Positions 17,771 through 27,373 are shown, counted from the stretch's first letter. The stretch: 64,000 nt of DNA from FEN-1322 sp041663425 (GCA_041663425.1 JBAYMS010000001.1:1-64000), one strand, 5' to 3'. Numbers and translations: made by a program. The notes: generated by a model from the letters alone, not told the origin.

Positions 17771-17971
17771 TTAAGCGCCGTAGGGCAGAAGCTTATTCAT
17801 AGCGGACTCAAAACCTTTCGCTACAAATCCTGCCTTAGATAATTGGCGTTTTCTTTTTGCCGTTCTGCCCGTCAATAGATGGCTCTTATTGGCTTTGAAC
17901 CTTTTTATCTTGCCGGACTTCGTTGTTCTCATTCTTTTTTTAACACTTCTGTTCGTCTTTAGTTTTGGCAT
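17771..17971 (-). CDS. rpmI: 50S ribosomal protein L35
   Basis: 66-residue basic protein, MPKLKTNRSVKKRMRTTKSG at the N-terminus and HLLTGRTAKRKRQL in the middle, typical of L35. A GGAGAAAG ribosome site precedes the ATG. The 113 bp between infC and rpmI holds a plausible promoter (TTGCAA, 16 bp, TATAAC on the minus strand), so rpmI-rplT may also be expressed apart from infC. Confidence 0.95.
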   Translation of the reverse strand: MPKLKTNRSVKKRMRTTKSGKIKRFKANKSHLLTGRTAKRKRQLSKAGFVAKGFESAMNKLLPYGA

Positions 17972-18084
17972 CGTCTTTCTCCTTTGTTATATCAAACCAT
18001 TCATAAGTTGCAAATTATAAGCTGCGAATAAATGCCTTGCTGTTACGGCTAAAGCTTAAAGCTGGTATTTACCTGACTTTGCTC

Positions 18085-18600
18085 TTATTTCGCCCTTATA
18101 ACCATATTTATAAACCGGCCTTCTTGTCTGGGCGGCTCTTCTATTTCGCCTATCTGGGAAATATCGCTCGATAATCTGTCCAGTATCTTTCTGCCAAGGT
18201 CGACGTGGGCCATTTCTCTGCCTTTAAACATCATCGTGACTTTCACTTTGTCGCCTCGTTTCAAAAAGTCTTCCAGATTTCTTACTTTAAACTGGTAGTC
18301 GTGCTCTCCTATCTTAGGGCTTAGGCGTATTTCTTTAAGACGCACTACTTTTTGTTTTTTACGAGCCTCTTTTTCCCTCTTCTCCTGTTCGTATTTATAC
18401 TTTGAGTAATCCATTATTCTGCAAACAGGCGGCACAGCTGTTGGCGCTACTTCGACCAGGTCCAGGCCCGCTTCTTCAGCTCTTTTTAATGCATCCGGTG
18501 TTGCTAATACTCCGAGCTGCTCGCCGGCTTCTCCGACAACCCTGACCTCCCTGACTCTTATCCGGTTATTGATCCTCAAGTCTTTCTTAGCGATAGTCAA
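18085..18600 (-). CDS. infC: Translation initiation factor IF-3
   Basis: Binds the 30S subunit and proofreads start codon selection. Motifs: DLRINNRIRVREVRVVG at the N-terminus, LDLVEVAPTAVPPVCRIMDY in the N domain, KEIRLSPKIGEHDYQFK and KVKVTMMFKGREMAH in the C domain. 171 residues. No ATG is available. The TTG at 18600 abuts the GAGGTGA ribosome site too closely (about 3 nt), whereas the in-frame ATC at 18594 is about 9 nt away. A rare non-NTG start is a known IF-3 self-control device (AUU in E. coli, AUC in Myxococcus), so 18594 may be the true start. thrS stop and infC ribosome site overlap. Confidence 0.94.
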   Translation of the reverse strand: MTIAKKDLRINNRIRVREVRVVGEAGEQLGVLATPDALKRAEEAGLDLVEVAPTAVPPVCRIMDYSKYKYEQEKREKEARKKQKVVRLKEIRLSPKIGEHDYQFKVRNLEDFLKRGDKVKVTMMFKGREMAHVDLGRKILDRLSSDISQIGEIEEPPRQEGRFINMVIRAK

Positions 18601-20316
18601 TCACCTCACTTTCTCTTTGATCTCTTTATTTATCATCTGAATAAATTCTTCACCTGTCATTATACCCATATCTCCCTGAGCCTTAGACCTTATGGAAAGA
18701 ACTTCTCCGGCGGCCTCTTTCTCGCCCACGATTATCATGTATGGGATCTTTTCAATCTCCGCATCCCGTATTTTTTTCTGCAATCTTTCATTTCTGGAAT
18801 CCAAAGAAACCCTTATATTCTGCTCAACCATATTCGCTTCAACTTTTTTCGCATAGCTGAGAGCTTTGTCAGATATCGGTATTATAATACACTGAACCGG
18901 CGCAAGCCATAAGGGCATCGCACCCGCAAAATGTTCTATCAATGCGCCCATGAATCTTTCCAGAGAACCCAGTATTACCCTGTGAAGCATTATCGGGCGG
19001 TATTCTTTGCCGTCCTGGCCTATATATTTAAGGTTAAACCTCTCTGGAAGAGCGAAATCGCACTGGATCGTTGCGCACTGCCATTCACGCTTAAGAGCAT
19101 CTTTCAGTTTGATATCTATTTTGGGCCCGTAAAAAGCGCCGTCGCCTTCATTTATCGTGTAATTCAGGTATTTGCGTTTTAATGCCTGGATCAGCGCCCG
19201 CTCAGCCGCTTCCCAGTCAGCATCGTTGCCTATAGATTTCTCCGGCCTGGTCGATACCTCGACGGAGAAATCCTCAAATCCAAAGACATTCAGAGTATCT
19301 ATAACAAAGTTGATGACCTTTATTATCTCGTCCTCAACCTGATCTCTCAAACAGAATATGTGCGCATCATCCTGTGTAAATCCCCTGACCCTGAGAAGGC
19401 CGTGCAGAACTCCGGATTTTTCGTTTCTGTAAACAGTCCCCAGTTCAAAATATCTTAACGGCAGATCTTTGTAGCTTCTCGTTTTTGACCTGTAAACCAG
19501 GATGTGTCCCGGACAATTCATAGGCTTTATCGCATATTCCTGGCCCTCGATCTTGAACATGTACATATTTTCTTTATAATAATCGTAATGGCCTGACTCT
19601 ATCCAGATATCGCTCTTCATTATGTGCGGGCCCAGGACGAGCTCATAACCGCGCCTTAAATGCTCTCTTTTTATATAATCTTCTATGATGCTTCGAAGCC
19701 GCGCGCCTTTAGGATGATACAGCACTAACCCGGGACCAACCTCTTCATTGAAACTGAAATATTCCAGCTGCTTGCCAAGCACTCTGTGATCTCTCTTGCC
19801 GGCTTCTTCCAGGAGCGTCAAATAGCTCTGCAGCTCGTTTTCTGTTTCAAAAGCTGTCCCGTATATTCTCTGCAGCATCGGGTTGGTTTCTATACCGTGC
19901 CAATATGCTCCGGCTATCGAAAGCAATTTAAAAGCTTTTATCTGCCCTGTTGATTCAATGTGCGGCCCGCGGCACAGGTCTATAAAATCTCCGTCCTGAT
20001 ATATGGTGACAACGGCTTCGGGGATTTTTTCGATTAACTCAACTTTATATTTCTCTTTTAATTTTTTAAAAAGCTTTATCGCCTCAGCCTTTTTCATCTC
20101 TTTTTTTTCAAACTTATAGTCTTTTTTTATGATCTCCTGCATCCTGTTCTCTATAAGCTCTATATCTTCCGGCGTGAAGGGATCTTCCATGTCAAAATCG
20201 TAATAGAAACCATCTTCAATAGACGGCCCTATGGCAAGTTTTGCGTCGGGCCATAAACTTTTTACCGCCTGCGCCATAACGTGTGCAGTAGAATGTCTTA
20301 GTGTTGCTAAATCCAT
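18601..20316 (-). CDS. thrS: Threonyl-tRNA synthetase lacking the TGS domain
   Basis: Class II synthetase charging tRNA-Thr. The protein starts MDLATLRHSTAHVMAQAVK, which is the start of the editing domain (HxxxH of the N2 domain), so the ~60-residue N-terminal TGS domain of E. coli ThrRS is absent. Zinc and catalytic motifs are intact: PMNCPGHILVYRSKTRSYKD region, RNEKSGVLHGLLRVRGFTQDDAHIF in pieces (GLLRVRGFTQDDAH), and MLHRVILGSLERFMG motif 3; the anticodon domain follows. 571 residues from the ATG at 20316; a longer open frame to 20397 adds no family sequence. No threonine T-box was recognised upstream. Confidence 0.95.
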   Translation of the reverse strand: MDLATLRHSTAHVMAQAVKSLWPDAKLAIGPSIEDGFYYDFDMEDPFTPEDIELIENRMQEIIKKDYKFEKKEMKKAEAIKLFKKLKEKYKVELIEKIPEAVVTIYQDGDFIDLCRGPHIESTGQIKAFKLLSIAGAYWHGIETNPMLQRIYGTAFETENELQSYLTLLEEAGKRDHRVLGKQLEYFSFNEEVGPGLVLYHPKGARLRSIIEDYIKREHLRRGYELVLGPHIMKSDIWIESGHYDYYKENMYMFKIEGQEYAIKPMNCPGHILVYRSKTRSYKDLPLRYFELGTVYRNEKSGVLHGLLRVRGFTQDDAHIFCLRDQVEDEIIKVINFVIDTLNVFGFEDFSVEVSTRPEKSIGNDADWEAAERALIQALKRKYLNYTINEGDGAFYGPKIDIKLKDALKREWQCATIQCDFALPERFNLKYIGQDGKEYRPIMLHRVILGSLERFMGALIEHFAGAMPLWLAPVQCIIIPISDKALSYAKKVEANMVEQNIRVSLDSRNERLQKKIRDAEIEKIPYMIIVGEKEAAGEVLSIRSKAQGDMGIMTGEEFIQMINKEIKEKVR

Positions 20317-20409
20317 ATACAATCTTTCTATTTTTTGTAGCCCCTCATCCTCATGAGCTAAACCGTATAGACCCGGGATAATCTTGCCCGAGCACAACTA
20401 CGGCAAAAC

Positions 20410-20496
20410 TGGTGCCGGGAGGGGGGGTCGAACCCCCGTGGCCTTGCGGCCGAGGGATTTTAAGTCCCTTGCGTCTGCCAATTCCGCCATCCCGGC
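20410..20496 (-). tRNA. tRNA-Leu (anticodon TAA)
   Basis: Cloverleaf with acceptor GCCGGGA/TCCCGGC, the anticodon loop CTTAAAA (TAA), the long variable arm of a class II tRNA, T loop GTTCGAC, and an encoded CCA. It lies upstream of thrS on the same strand. Confidence 0.97.
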
Positions 20497-20811
20497 GTAT
20501 TTATATCGTTCCCGGTCTTTTAAGGAAAATCACATAGACTTCCCAAGCACACAAAAGATATAAGATGCTAGGGATGATTTGTCTGGCTGAGATGACAGCA
20601 AATCACGAGACAGCTTCGCTATATTTACTATTTAAGCGGAACCGGTAGTAAAAAAAACACCTGCTCCTACAAAATTATCCTTAAATTCGTAAGCGCTATT
20701 ATATAATTATTAATAATAATAGGCAAGGTTTTTCTCGATTAATAGAGGCGGGCCGGTGATATGTGGTCCAGAATGCTGAAATACTTAAAAACAATGGGTA
20801 TTTAACAAAAT
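20497..20811 (-). other. Intergenic stretch between tRNA-Glu and tRNA-Leu
   Basis: About 315 bp with no credible gene. It holds the promoter described separately and then about 195 bp of leader before tRNA-Leu, including a bulged hairpin in which GATTTG-CTG pairs with CAGACAAATC (around 20563-20594) and a T8 run. I recognise no known riboswitch or ncRNA in it. Confidence 0.6.
20698..20726 (-). promoter_or_regulatory. Promoter for tRNA-Leu (and perhaps thrS)
   Basis: TTGCCT (20721-20726), 17 bp of pure A/T spacer, TATAAT (20698-20703) on the minus strand. Start of transcription expected near 20691, leaving a ~195 nt leader before tRNA-Leu. Confidence 0.75.
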
Positions 20812-20889
20812 TGGCGTCCCCATGGGGATTCGAACCCCAGTCGTCAGAATGAAAATCTGATGTCCTAGGCCAGGCTAGACGATGGGGAC
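20812..20889 (-). tRNA. tRNA-Glu (anticodon TTC)
   Basis: Acceptor GTCCCCA/TGGGGAC, discriminator G, encoded CCA, anticodon loop TTTTCAT with TTC, T loop GTTCGAA. It starts 11 bp after the gyrA stop and may be co-transcribed with gyrA. Confidence 0.97.
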
Positions 20890-20900
20890 GCTCTTAAAAT

Positions 20901-23489
20901 TTACTTCTTCCGCTTTATCGTTTTCTTCTTGCTCTTGTCTTCTGTCTTCTTAGGCTCAGGCTTAACTTCTTTATCAACCTCTGCCGATACTTCTTCCTTA
21001 AGCTCTGTTTTTACAGTTTCTGGCTTAACAGGCTCTGCTTTAACCGGTTCTATTTTTTCGCTTTCATCTTCAGGAACTATTTTTGCTACAGACGCTACTT
21101 TGTCACCTGCATCCAGCCTCATCAGCCGGACACCTTGCGTAGAGCGGCCTGTGCTGCGGATATCTTTTATCGGGCAACGGACTATCATGCCTTTTTCGGT
21201 CATGAGTATTATTTCATCTTTATCTGAAACGGTTGTAAGGCCTACCGCTTCACCGTTTTTACCCGTAACTTTGATATTTATAATACCTTTTCCGCCCCTA
21301 GATTGCAACCTATATTCTTTAAATGAAGTTCTTTTGCCAAACCCCTGTCCCGTCACTGTCAGGACCGTCTGGTCGGCACGGACAACTTCCATAGCAATAC
21401 ACTCATCTTTTTTGCCCAGAGTTACACCCTTAACACCCTTGGCTGCCCTGCCCATATCGCGCACTTGAGACTCTTTAAATCTTATGGCCTTGCCTTCTTT
21501 GGTCGCCATCAGAAGCTCATCGTCGCCGGAAGTCATCTCTACTTCAATAAGCGCGTCATCTTTTTCAAGACCAATACCGATGATGCCGCCTTTTCTCGGA
21601 TTTGAGTAGGCTGTAAGAGCTGTTTTCTTGATAAGGCCGTTCTTTGTGCACATCATCAGGAAGCTGCCTTCTTTAAATTCTCTCACAGGCACAAATGCAC
21701 TGATCTTCTCTCCTGCAACAAGCGAAAGCATATTCACTATCGCTTTGCCTTTGGATAGCCTACCGCCTTCGGGGATCTCATGAACTTTGAGCCAGCGGAC
21801 AGTGCCTTTATCACTGAAAAACAGCATATAGTCGTGGGTCGAGGCAATAAATAAGTGTTCGACAAAATCTTCTTCCTTCATATCCGCACCGGTCACACCT
21901 TTACCGCCGCGATGCTGCTTTTTGTAACTGGAAACAGGGAGCCTCTTTATATAACCTGAGTGGCTAATCGTTACTACCACATCCTCTTCGGCTATCAGGT
22001 CTTCTATTTCCAGCTCTTCGGCCTCAGGCGCTACTTCCGTCCTTCTTTCATCGCCGAACTTTTCAGACAAAGCATTCATTTCTTCTTTTATGATCTCAAG
22101 GACTTTTTTCTCGCTCGCAAGAATAGATTTCAGGAATTCGATCTTCTTTATAAGTTCCAGGTATTCTTTTTCTATCTTGTCGCGTTCCAGGCCTGTCAGA
22201 CGCTGTAATTGCATTTCAAGGATCGCCGTTGCCTGTTTTTCGGATAGCCCAAATTTTTTCATCAGCTCTACTTTAGCTATCTGCGGATTTGCCGATTCTT
22301 TTATAACTTTTATGATCTTTTCGAGATTGTCCAGCGCTATCTTTAATCCCTCAAGGATGTGCGCCCTATCCTGGGCTTTCGCAAGTTCAAATTTAGTTCT
22401 CCGGACAATTACTATTTTCCGGTGTTTTATAAATTCATCCAGAATTTCTTTCAGATTTAAAACTTTTGGTCTGCCGCCGACTAGCGCCAGCATAATAACA
22501 CCGAAAGTTTCCTGCATCTGTGTATGTTTATACAGCTGATTCAATACGACATGCGCATTAGCACCGCGTTTCAGATCTATCACTATCCGCATTCCGTCCT
22601 TATCGGATTCATCCCGCAAATCGGAAATGCCCTCTATTTTTTTATCTTGGATCAGGTCTGCTATAGATTTAATAAGATTTGCTTTATTGACCTGATATGG
22701 GATCTCTTTAACTATAATGGCTTCCTTGCCGCTCTTCTGTTCTTCGATGAAAGCCTTCGCATTTATTTTAAGACGCCCCCGCCCTGTCGTATATGCGTTC
22801 TTTATGCCGTCATAACCGCGGATTATTCCGCCCGTCGGGAAATCAGGTCCTTTTACTTTTTTTAGAAGGTCTTTCGATTCGCACTCAGGATTGTCTATCA
22901 CATAAATAACCGCGTCACATATCTCTCTTAAGTTGTGCGGAGGGATATTGGTTGCCATACCAACAGCTATGCCGCTCGATCCGTTAACCAGAAGATACGG
23001 CAGGCATGTGGGAAGAAGCGACGGCTCCTGAAGCGACCCGTCAAAGTTCGGAACAAAATCTACAGTGTCTTTTTCGATATCGAGAAGCATCTGATCGGTT
23101 ATATGTTCAAGGCGCGCTTCCGTATACCTCATAGCAGCCGCGGAATCACCGTCTATCGAACCGAAATTTCCCTGCCCGTCAACTAAAGGATAACGCAACG
23201 AAAAATCCTGTGCTAAACGCACAAGGGTCTCGTAAACCGCACTATCGCCATGCGGATGATATTTACCTAAAACTTCTCCGACTATTCTTGCGCATTTTTT
23301 ATATGGCTTAGTATGTTCTAGGCTAAGTTCCTTCATCGCGTAGAGGACTCTCCTGTGAACCGGCTTCAACCCGTCGCGAACGTCCGGCAGTGCGCGGCCG
23401 ACAATAACGCTCATCGCGTAATTGATATACGAATCTTTCATCTCTTCTTCTATGTATCTCGGTAATACTTTTTCGTTACGTGTATACAT
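20901..23489 (-). CDS. gyrA: DNA gyrase subunit A
   Basis: Breakage-reunion subunit of DNA gyrase. The catalytic tyrosine is in AAMRYTEARL near residue 122; the N-terminal winged helix (GLKPVHRRVLYAM), the tower and a long coiled coil follow, then a six-bladed C-terminal beta-pinwheel. The GyrA box reads HRGGKG near residue 540, a slight variant of QRRGGKG. The last ~45 residues are a Lys/Glu/Pro/Val-rich low-complexity tail (repeated KPEP/VKAEPVK units). 862 residues. Transcribed with gyrB, 19 bp apart. Confidence 0.97.
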   Translation of the reverse strand: MYTRNEKVLPRYIEEEMKDSYINYAMSVIVGRALPDVRDGLKPVHRRVLYAMKELSLEHTKPYKKCARIVGEVLGKYHPHGDSAVYETLVRLAQDFSLRYPLVDGQGNFGSIDGDSAAAMRYTEARLEHITDQMLLDIEKDTVDFVPNFDGSLQEPSLLPTCLPYLLVNGSSGIAVGMATNIPPHNLREICDAVIYVIDNPECESKDLLKKVKGPDFPTGGIIRGYDGIKNAYTTGRGRLKINAKAFIEEQKSGKEAIIVKEIPYQVNKANLIKSIADLIQDKKIEGISDLRDESDKDGMRIVIDLKRGANAHVVLNQLYKHTQMQETFGVIMLALVGGRPKVLNLKEILDEFIKHRKIVIVRRTKFELAKAQDRAHILEGLKIALDNLEKIIKVIKESANPQIAKVELMKKFGLSEKQATAILEMQLQRLTGLERDKIEKEYLELIKKIEFLKSILASEKKVLEIIKEEMNALSEKFGDERRTEVAPEAEELEIEDLIAEEDVVVTISHSGYIKRLPVSSYKKQHRGGKGVTGADMKEEDFVEHLFIASTHDYMLFFSDKGTVRWLKVHEIPEGGRLSKGKAIVNMLSLVAGEKISAFVPVREFKEGSFLMMCTKNGLIKKTALTAYSNPRKGGIIGIGLEKDDALIEVEMTSGDDELLMATKEGKAIRFKESQVRDMGRAAKGVKGVTLGKKDECIAMEVVRADQTVLTVTGQGFGKRTSFKEYRLQSRGGKGIINIKVTGKNGEAVGLTTVSDKDEIILMTEKGMIVRCPIKDIRSTGRSTQGVRLMRLDAGDKVASVAKIVPEDESEKIEPVKAEPVKPETVKTELKEEVSAEVDKEVKPEPKKTEDKSKKKTIKRKK

Positions 23490-23508
23490 TTTCTCTCCTG
23501 AAATTTTT

Positions 23509-25950
23509 CTATATATCCAGCACTTTTACTTCGTGCGCGTGCTTCTCGATAAATTCTCTGCGCGGCTCAACCGCTTCACCCATTAGCACTGTAAATATCG
23601 CATCCGCTTCAACAGCATCTTCGAGAGTAACTTTAAGCATTGTCCTCTTTTCGGGATCCATCGTTGTCTCCCACAACTGGTGCGGATTCATTTCTCCAAG
23701 ACCTTTGTATCTCTGTATCGTCATTCCTTCTTTGCCTACTTCCATCACAAAACGCAATATATCTTTTAGCGTGTAGAAACTCTCCTGCCCCTTTTCCGAT
23801 TTAACCGTATATCTCGGTTTTTGAGATTCTTTTCTCACGCCTTTGGAATCAAAATCTTCTAGCGGCCCATGGTAATCTTCTACATCTACCCCGAGCTTCT
23901 CTATGCGCTCTACGATCTTTTCAACTTCTCTTGCTTCGTAAAACTCAACGACCTTTTCTTCGCCTTTTACTGATTTTGCAAGCTCATCGTCGTTATACAA
24001 GAACTGGTCTTCATAATCCACTTTTACCATATAAAGTGGCATTTTTTTGGTTTTCTTATGTCTAAAACTGATATATTTTGAGAAGCTCACTCCACGCCGC
24101 TCAACCGCTCCAGCCAAAGACTCAAGCTCAACCAAAGCATCTAAAATAGCCTTTACCTGCTTGTCGGTAAATTGATTTTTATCTTTTACTCTTATAAGAG
24201 TCATGCCTTCCGACCCCAATTCCAGCAAAAGACTATTAAAATTATCTTCTGTTTGTATGTATTCTTCCCGCTTGCCGCGTTTGATTTTGTAAAGCGGCGG
24301 CTGCGCAATATAAATATGTCCTTTTTCTATTAATGCAGTCATATGTCGATACAAAAAGGTTAGGATAAGTGTGCGTATGTGTGAACCGTCAACGTCAGCA
24401 TCGCACATCATTATGATCTTTCCGTATCTGAGCTTTTCTATGTTGAACTCTTCCCCGATGCCTGTTCCTATCGCCGTTATAATGGTGCATATTTCTTCGT
24501 TTGCCAGCGCTTTATCAAGGCGCGCTTTTTCTACGTTTAGAATTTTTCCTTTTAGCGGTAGTATCGCTTGAAAGCGGCGATCGCGGCCTTGTTTTGCAGA
24601 GCCTCCTGCGGAATCTCCTTCAACGAGATACATTTCGCAGAGCAGCGGGTCCGACTCCTGGCAATCGGCCAGTTTACCCGGAAGCGCCGCGCTATCGAGA
24701 GCGCCTTTTCTGCGCGTAAGTTCGCGAGCTTTTCTCGCAGCCTCTCTTGCGCGGGCAGCAAGCACTGCCTTCTCGATGATCTTGTTTGCTATCGGTGGAT
24801 TCTCTTCGAGAAAACCGCCAAGCGCTTCATTTACTATTGATTCAACAATGCCCTCTACTTCGGAATTGCCGAGCTTTGTTTTTGTCTGTCCTTCGTATTG
24901 AGGATTAGGAACCTTGACACTTATTACAGCTGTCAGTCCTTCGCGCACATCGTCACCGGAAATGCTGGCATCGGAATCTTTCAGCAGATTCTTGCCTTTG
25001 CAATACTGGTTTATCGTCCTGGTAAGGGCCGATTTAAATCCTGTAAGGTGCGTGCCGCCTTCGATCGTATTAATATTATTTGCGAAAGTGAATAGATTCT
25101 CACCGTAACTGTCGTTATACTGCATGGCAACTTCGGCGATAATATTGTCTTTTTCCTTCGAAAAATATATTACTTTTTTATGCAGGCATTCTTTATTTTT
25201 ATTTAAGAATTCTACGAACGAAACTATACCGCCGGAAAATTTGAACTCGACTTCTTTATCGTTTGCTCTTTCGTCTTTTAAGGTTATCCGTATATCTTTA
25301 TTTAAAAATGACAGCTCTCTCAGCCTGTTAGCTAAAGTGTCAAAACTGTAAACTATGCTGCCTTTTCCAAATATTTCTTCGTCGGCTTTAAACGTTACAC
25401 GTGTTCCTGTTTTTTTCGCCTCACCTATTACTTTGAGTTTTGATGCGGGTTTGCCTTTCTCATATTCCTGATGATGGATTTTCCCGTCACGTTTTATTTC
25501 TACTTCGAGCCATTCTGACAGAGCGTTGACGACGCTGACACCTACGCCGTGCAAACCGCCCGATACTTTATATACCCTATGGTCAAACTTACCGCCGGCA
25601 TGTAGTTTTGTCAAAACTACCTCGACGCCTGGCTTGCCCTCAGTTTTATGCATATCTACCGGAATTCCGCGACCATCATCTACGACCGAAACGGAATTAT
25701 CAGCATGTATCACAACGTCTATGTTAGACGCATATCCGGCCATACATTCATCTATTGAATTGTCGACAACTTCATACACCAAATGGTGGAGTCCGCGCTG
25801 TGTCGTATCGCCGATATACATAGCCGGCCTTTTACGCACCGCGTCCATTCCTTCAAGAACGGTAATTGTCGTAGCGTCGTATTTTTTAACCGCGTCGGCC
25901 TTTAATTTTTCTTTTTCCTCGACCGTATTTTTCTTCTCTTCTTTTGTCAT
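23509..25950 (-). CDS. gyrB: DNA gyrase subunit B
   Basis: ATPase subunit. GHKL ATPase motifs: EVVDNSIDECMAGYA near residue 61, VVDDGRGIPVDMH, and GGLHGVGVSVVNALS. The TOPRIM domain has LVEGDSAGGSAKQGRDR near residue 440 and CDADVDGSHIRTL near 515. The C-terminus has QRYKGLGEMNPHQLWETTMD. 813 residues, including the insertion between TOPRIM motifs that is common in Gram-negative GyrB. dciA ends 3 bp upstream. Confidence 0.97.
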   Translation of the reverse strand: MTKEEKKNTVEEKEKLKADAVKKYDATTITVLEGMDAVRKRPAMYIGDTTQRGLHHLVYEVVDNSIDECMAGYASNIDVVIHADNSVSVVDDGRGIPVDMHKTEGKPGVEVVLTKLHAGGKFDHRVYKVSGGLHGVGVSVVNALSEWLEVEIKRDGKIHHQEYEKGKPASKLKVIGEAKKTGTRVTFKADEEIFGKGSIVYSFDTLANRLRELSFLNKDIRITLKDERANDKEVEFKFSGGIVSFVEFLNKNKECLHKKVIYFSKEKDNIIAEVAMQYNDSYGENLFTFANNINTIEGGTHLTGFKSALTRTINQYCKGKNLLKDSDASISGDDVREGLTAVISVKVPNPQYEGQTKTKLGNSEVEGIVESIVNEALGGFLEENPPIANKIIEKAVLAARAREAARKARELTRRKGALDSAALPGKLADCQESDPLLCEMYLVEGDSAGGSAKQGRDRRFQAILPLKGKILNVEKARLDKALANEEICTIITAIGTGIGEEFNIEKLRYGKIIMMCDADVDGSHIRTLILTFLYRHMTALIEKGHIYIAQPPLYKIKRGKREEYIQTEDNFNSLLLELGSEGMTLIRVKDKNQFTDKQVKAILDALVELESLAGAVERRGVSFSKYISFRHKKTKKMPLYMVKVDYEDQFLYNDDELAKSVKGEEKVVEFYEAREVEKIVERIEKLGVDVEDYHGPLEDFDSKGVRKESQKPRYTVKSEKGQESFYTLKDILRFVMEVGKEGMTIQRYKGLGEMNPHQLWETTMDPEKRTMLKVTLEDAVEADAIFTVLMGEAVEPRREFIEKHAHEVKVLDI

Positions 25951-25952
25951 TT

Positions 25953-26279
25953 CTATTTTATCTCTCCTATCCTGAATCTTAAAACTTTTACCTGTTTCCC
26001 TTTTATCTTACCTTCCAACTTTTTTAATAGTTCTTTCTTCCTGACGGTCACTTCGTATAACCAGCCTGAGCCGTCTATATTCACCGTCATAATGCCTTTT
26101 TTGATCGAAACTGGTTTTGTGTGTTTTGCCGCCTTTTCCCCAACCGCTCCCACCCATGCGTCAACTACTTCTTCTTCGCTTACCCTGTCTGAACCGCTTA
26201 AACTTTTTATTACATCTTTTACTATGTTCTCTATCGACTTCTGTTTGGTTCTTTCTTTCTTTCTACCCGCGGGCATCAT
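25953..26279 (-). CDS. dciA: DciA-like protein (DUF721)
   Basis: 108-residue basic protein with the DUF721/DciA pattern: a polar N-terminal tail, a short helix, then WVGAVGEKAAKHTKPVSIKKG and MTVNIDGSGWLYEVTVRKKEL, a KH-like fold. DciA is the common bacterial loader/operator of the replicative helicase DnaB where DnaC or DnaI is missing. Place between dnaN and gyrB, in the origin region, supports this. The start is ATGATG; the first ATG overlaps the dnaN stop by 4 bp. Confidence 0.8.
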   Translation of the reverse strand: MMPAGRKKERTKQKSIENIVKDVIKSLSGSDRVSEEEVVDAWVGAVGEKAAKHTKPVSIKKGIMTVNIDGSGWLYEVTVRKKELLKKLEGKIKGKQVKVLRFRIGEIK

Positions 26280-27373
26280 GTGATTTGCATTGGAAGGACT
26301 ACATATATATATTCGGCACCTATTCTAACAACGCCCGGTTTTTCCGGGTCGGTTACCTCGAAAGCGATTTTTTCAATTTCAGTATTTTTTAAAAAGTCTA
26401 TTAAGTAATTGGGATTGAACCCGACAGATATTTCCTTACCTTTATATTCTGCATCTATCTCTACCCGCGCCTCCCCTAAATACGGTGTGCTTTTAGAGAT
26501 CACCACTTTATCCTTACCGAGATCCATTTTTATTGCCGCGGAATCCTGGTTCGTAAACAAAGCTGCTCTTTTAACTGCCGATAAGAATATGTTTTTAGAT
26601 AAGATTATTTTATCTTTGGCTTCTTTTGGTATAACCTGCTCGTAATTAGGGAATTCTCCCTCTATTAATCGTGATACAAGCCGCGTTTTACCCATATCAA
26701 AAAATATCTGGTTCTCGCTGAAACATATTTTAACTTCGCCGTCATCACCCAATGATTTATCAAGCTCATTAACAGCTTTTGTCGGCACTATAAATTTACG
26801 TTCAAGTGTTTTTGGTAATTGTAGCTTATCCTCAACCATTGCAAGACGTCTTCCGTCTGTAGCAACAAGTCTTATATATGTAGGTTTTATTACAAACAGA
26901 ACTCCATTTAAAACATATCTGGATTCATCGTGGCTTATTGCGAATGATGTAAGCTTCATCATTGATTTTAGTTTTTTTTGCTGCAGCACCAAAGATTCTT
27001 TATCTTTAAATTCTGGCAGTTGTGGAAATTCTTCTTTTGGCAACCCCATTATTTTAAACACACTTTTCCCGCATTCAATGTTTACGAGATTGTTTTTTTT
27101 CACCGAAACTGATATAGGTTCACCGTCAGGTAGTTCCTTAACTATATCTGAGAATTTTTTTGCAGGTATTGTTATAGCTCCGGTTATTTGTGGTTTTAGA
27201 GTTATTTTTGATGTTATTCCTATATCAAGATCTGTTGTTGTTAGTATTAAATTATCTTCCGTTGCTTCTATAAGAATGTTTGATAGTATAGGAAGACTTG
27301 ATTTTGAGCTTATAGCAGATTGAACTTCTTGGATACCTTTTAATAGCACATCTTTCGTTGTATTAAATTTCAT
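26276..27373 (-). CDS. dnaN: DNA polymerase III sliding clamp (beta subunit)
   Basis: 365-residue three-domain clamp. Family segments include SSKSSLPILSNILIEA near residue 23, VVATDGRRLAMVE-like LVATDGRRLAMVE near 168, and the C-terminal EYIYVVLPMQIT, the equivalent of the conserved YV-MPMR end. Lies after dnaA in the standard order, 232 bp away. Confidence 0.96.
   Translation of the reverse strand: MKFNTTKDVLLKGIQEVQSAISSKSSLPILSNILIEATEDNLILTTTDLDIGITSKITLKPQITGAITIPAKKFSDIVKELPDGEPISVSVKKNNLVNIECGKSVFKIMGLPKEEFPQLPEFKDKESLVLQQKKLKSMMKLTSFAISHDESRYVLNGVLFVIKPTYIRLVATDGRRLAMVEDKLQLPKTLERKFIVPTKAVNELDKSLGDDGEVKICFSENQIFFDMGKTRLVSRLIEGEFPNYEQVIPKEAKDKIILSKNIFLSAVKRAALFTNQDSAAIKMDLGKDKVVISKSTPYLGEARVEIDAEYKGKEISVGFNPNYLIDFLKNTEIEKIAFEVTDPEKPGVVRIGAEYIYVVLPMQIT

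Noticed and set aside
20317..20409. T-box leader for thrS
   Set aside because: The gap between tRNA-Leu and thrS is under 100 bp and has no T-box sequence or specifier-loop structure that I can find.
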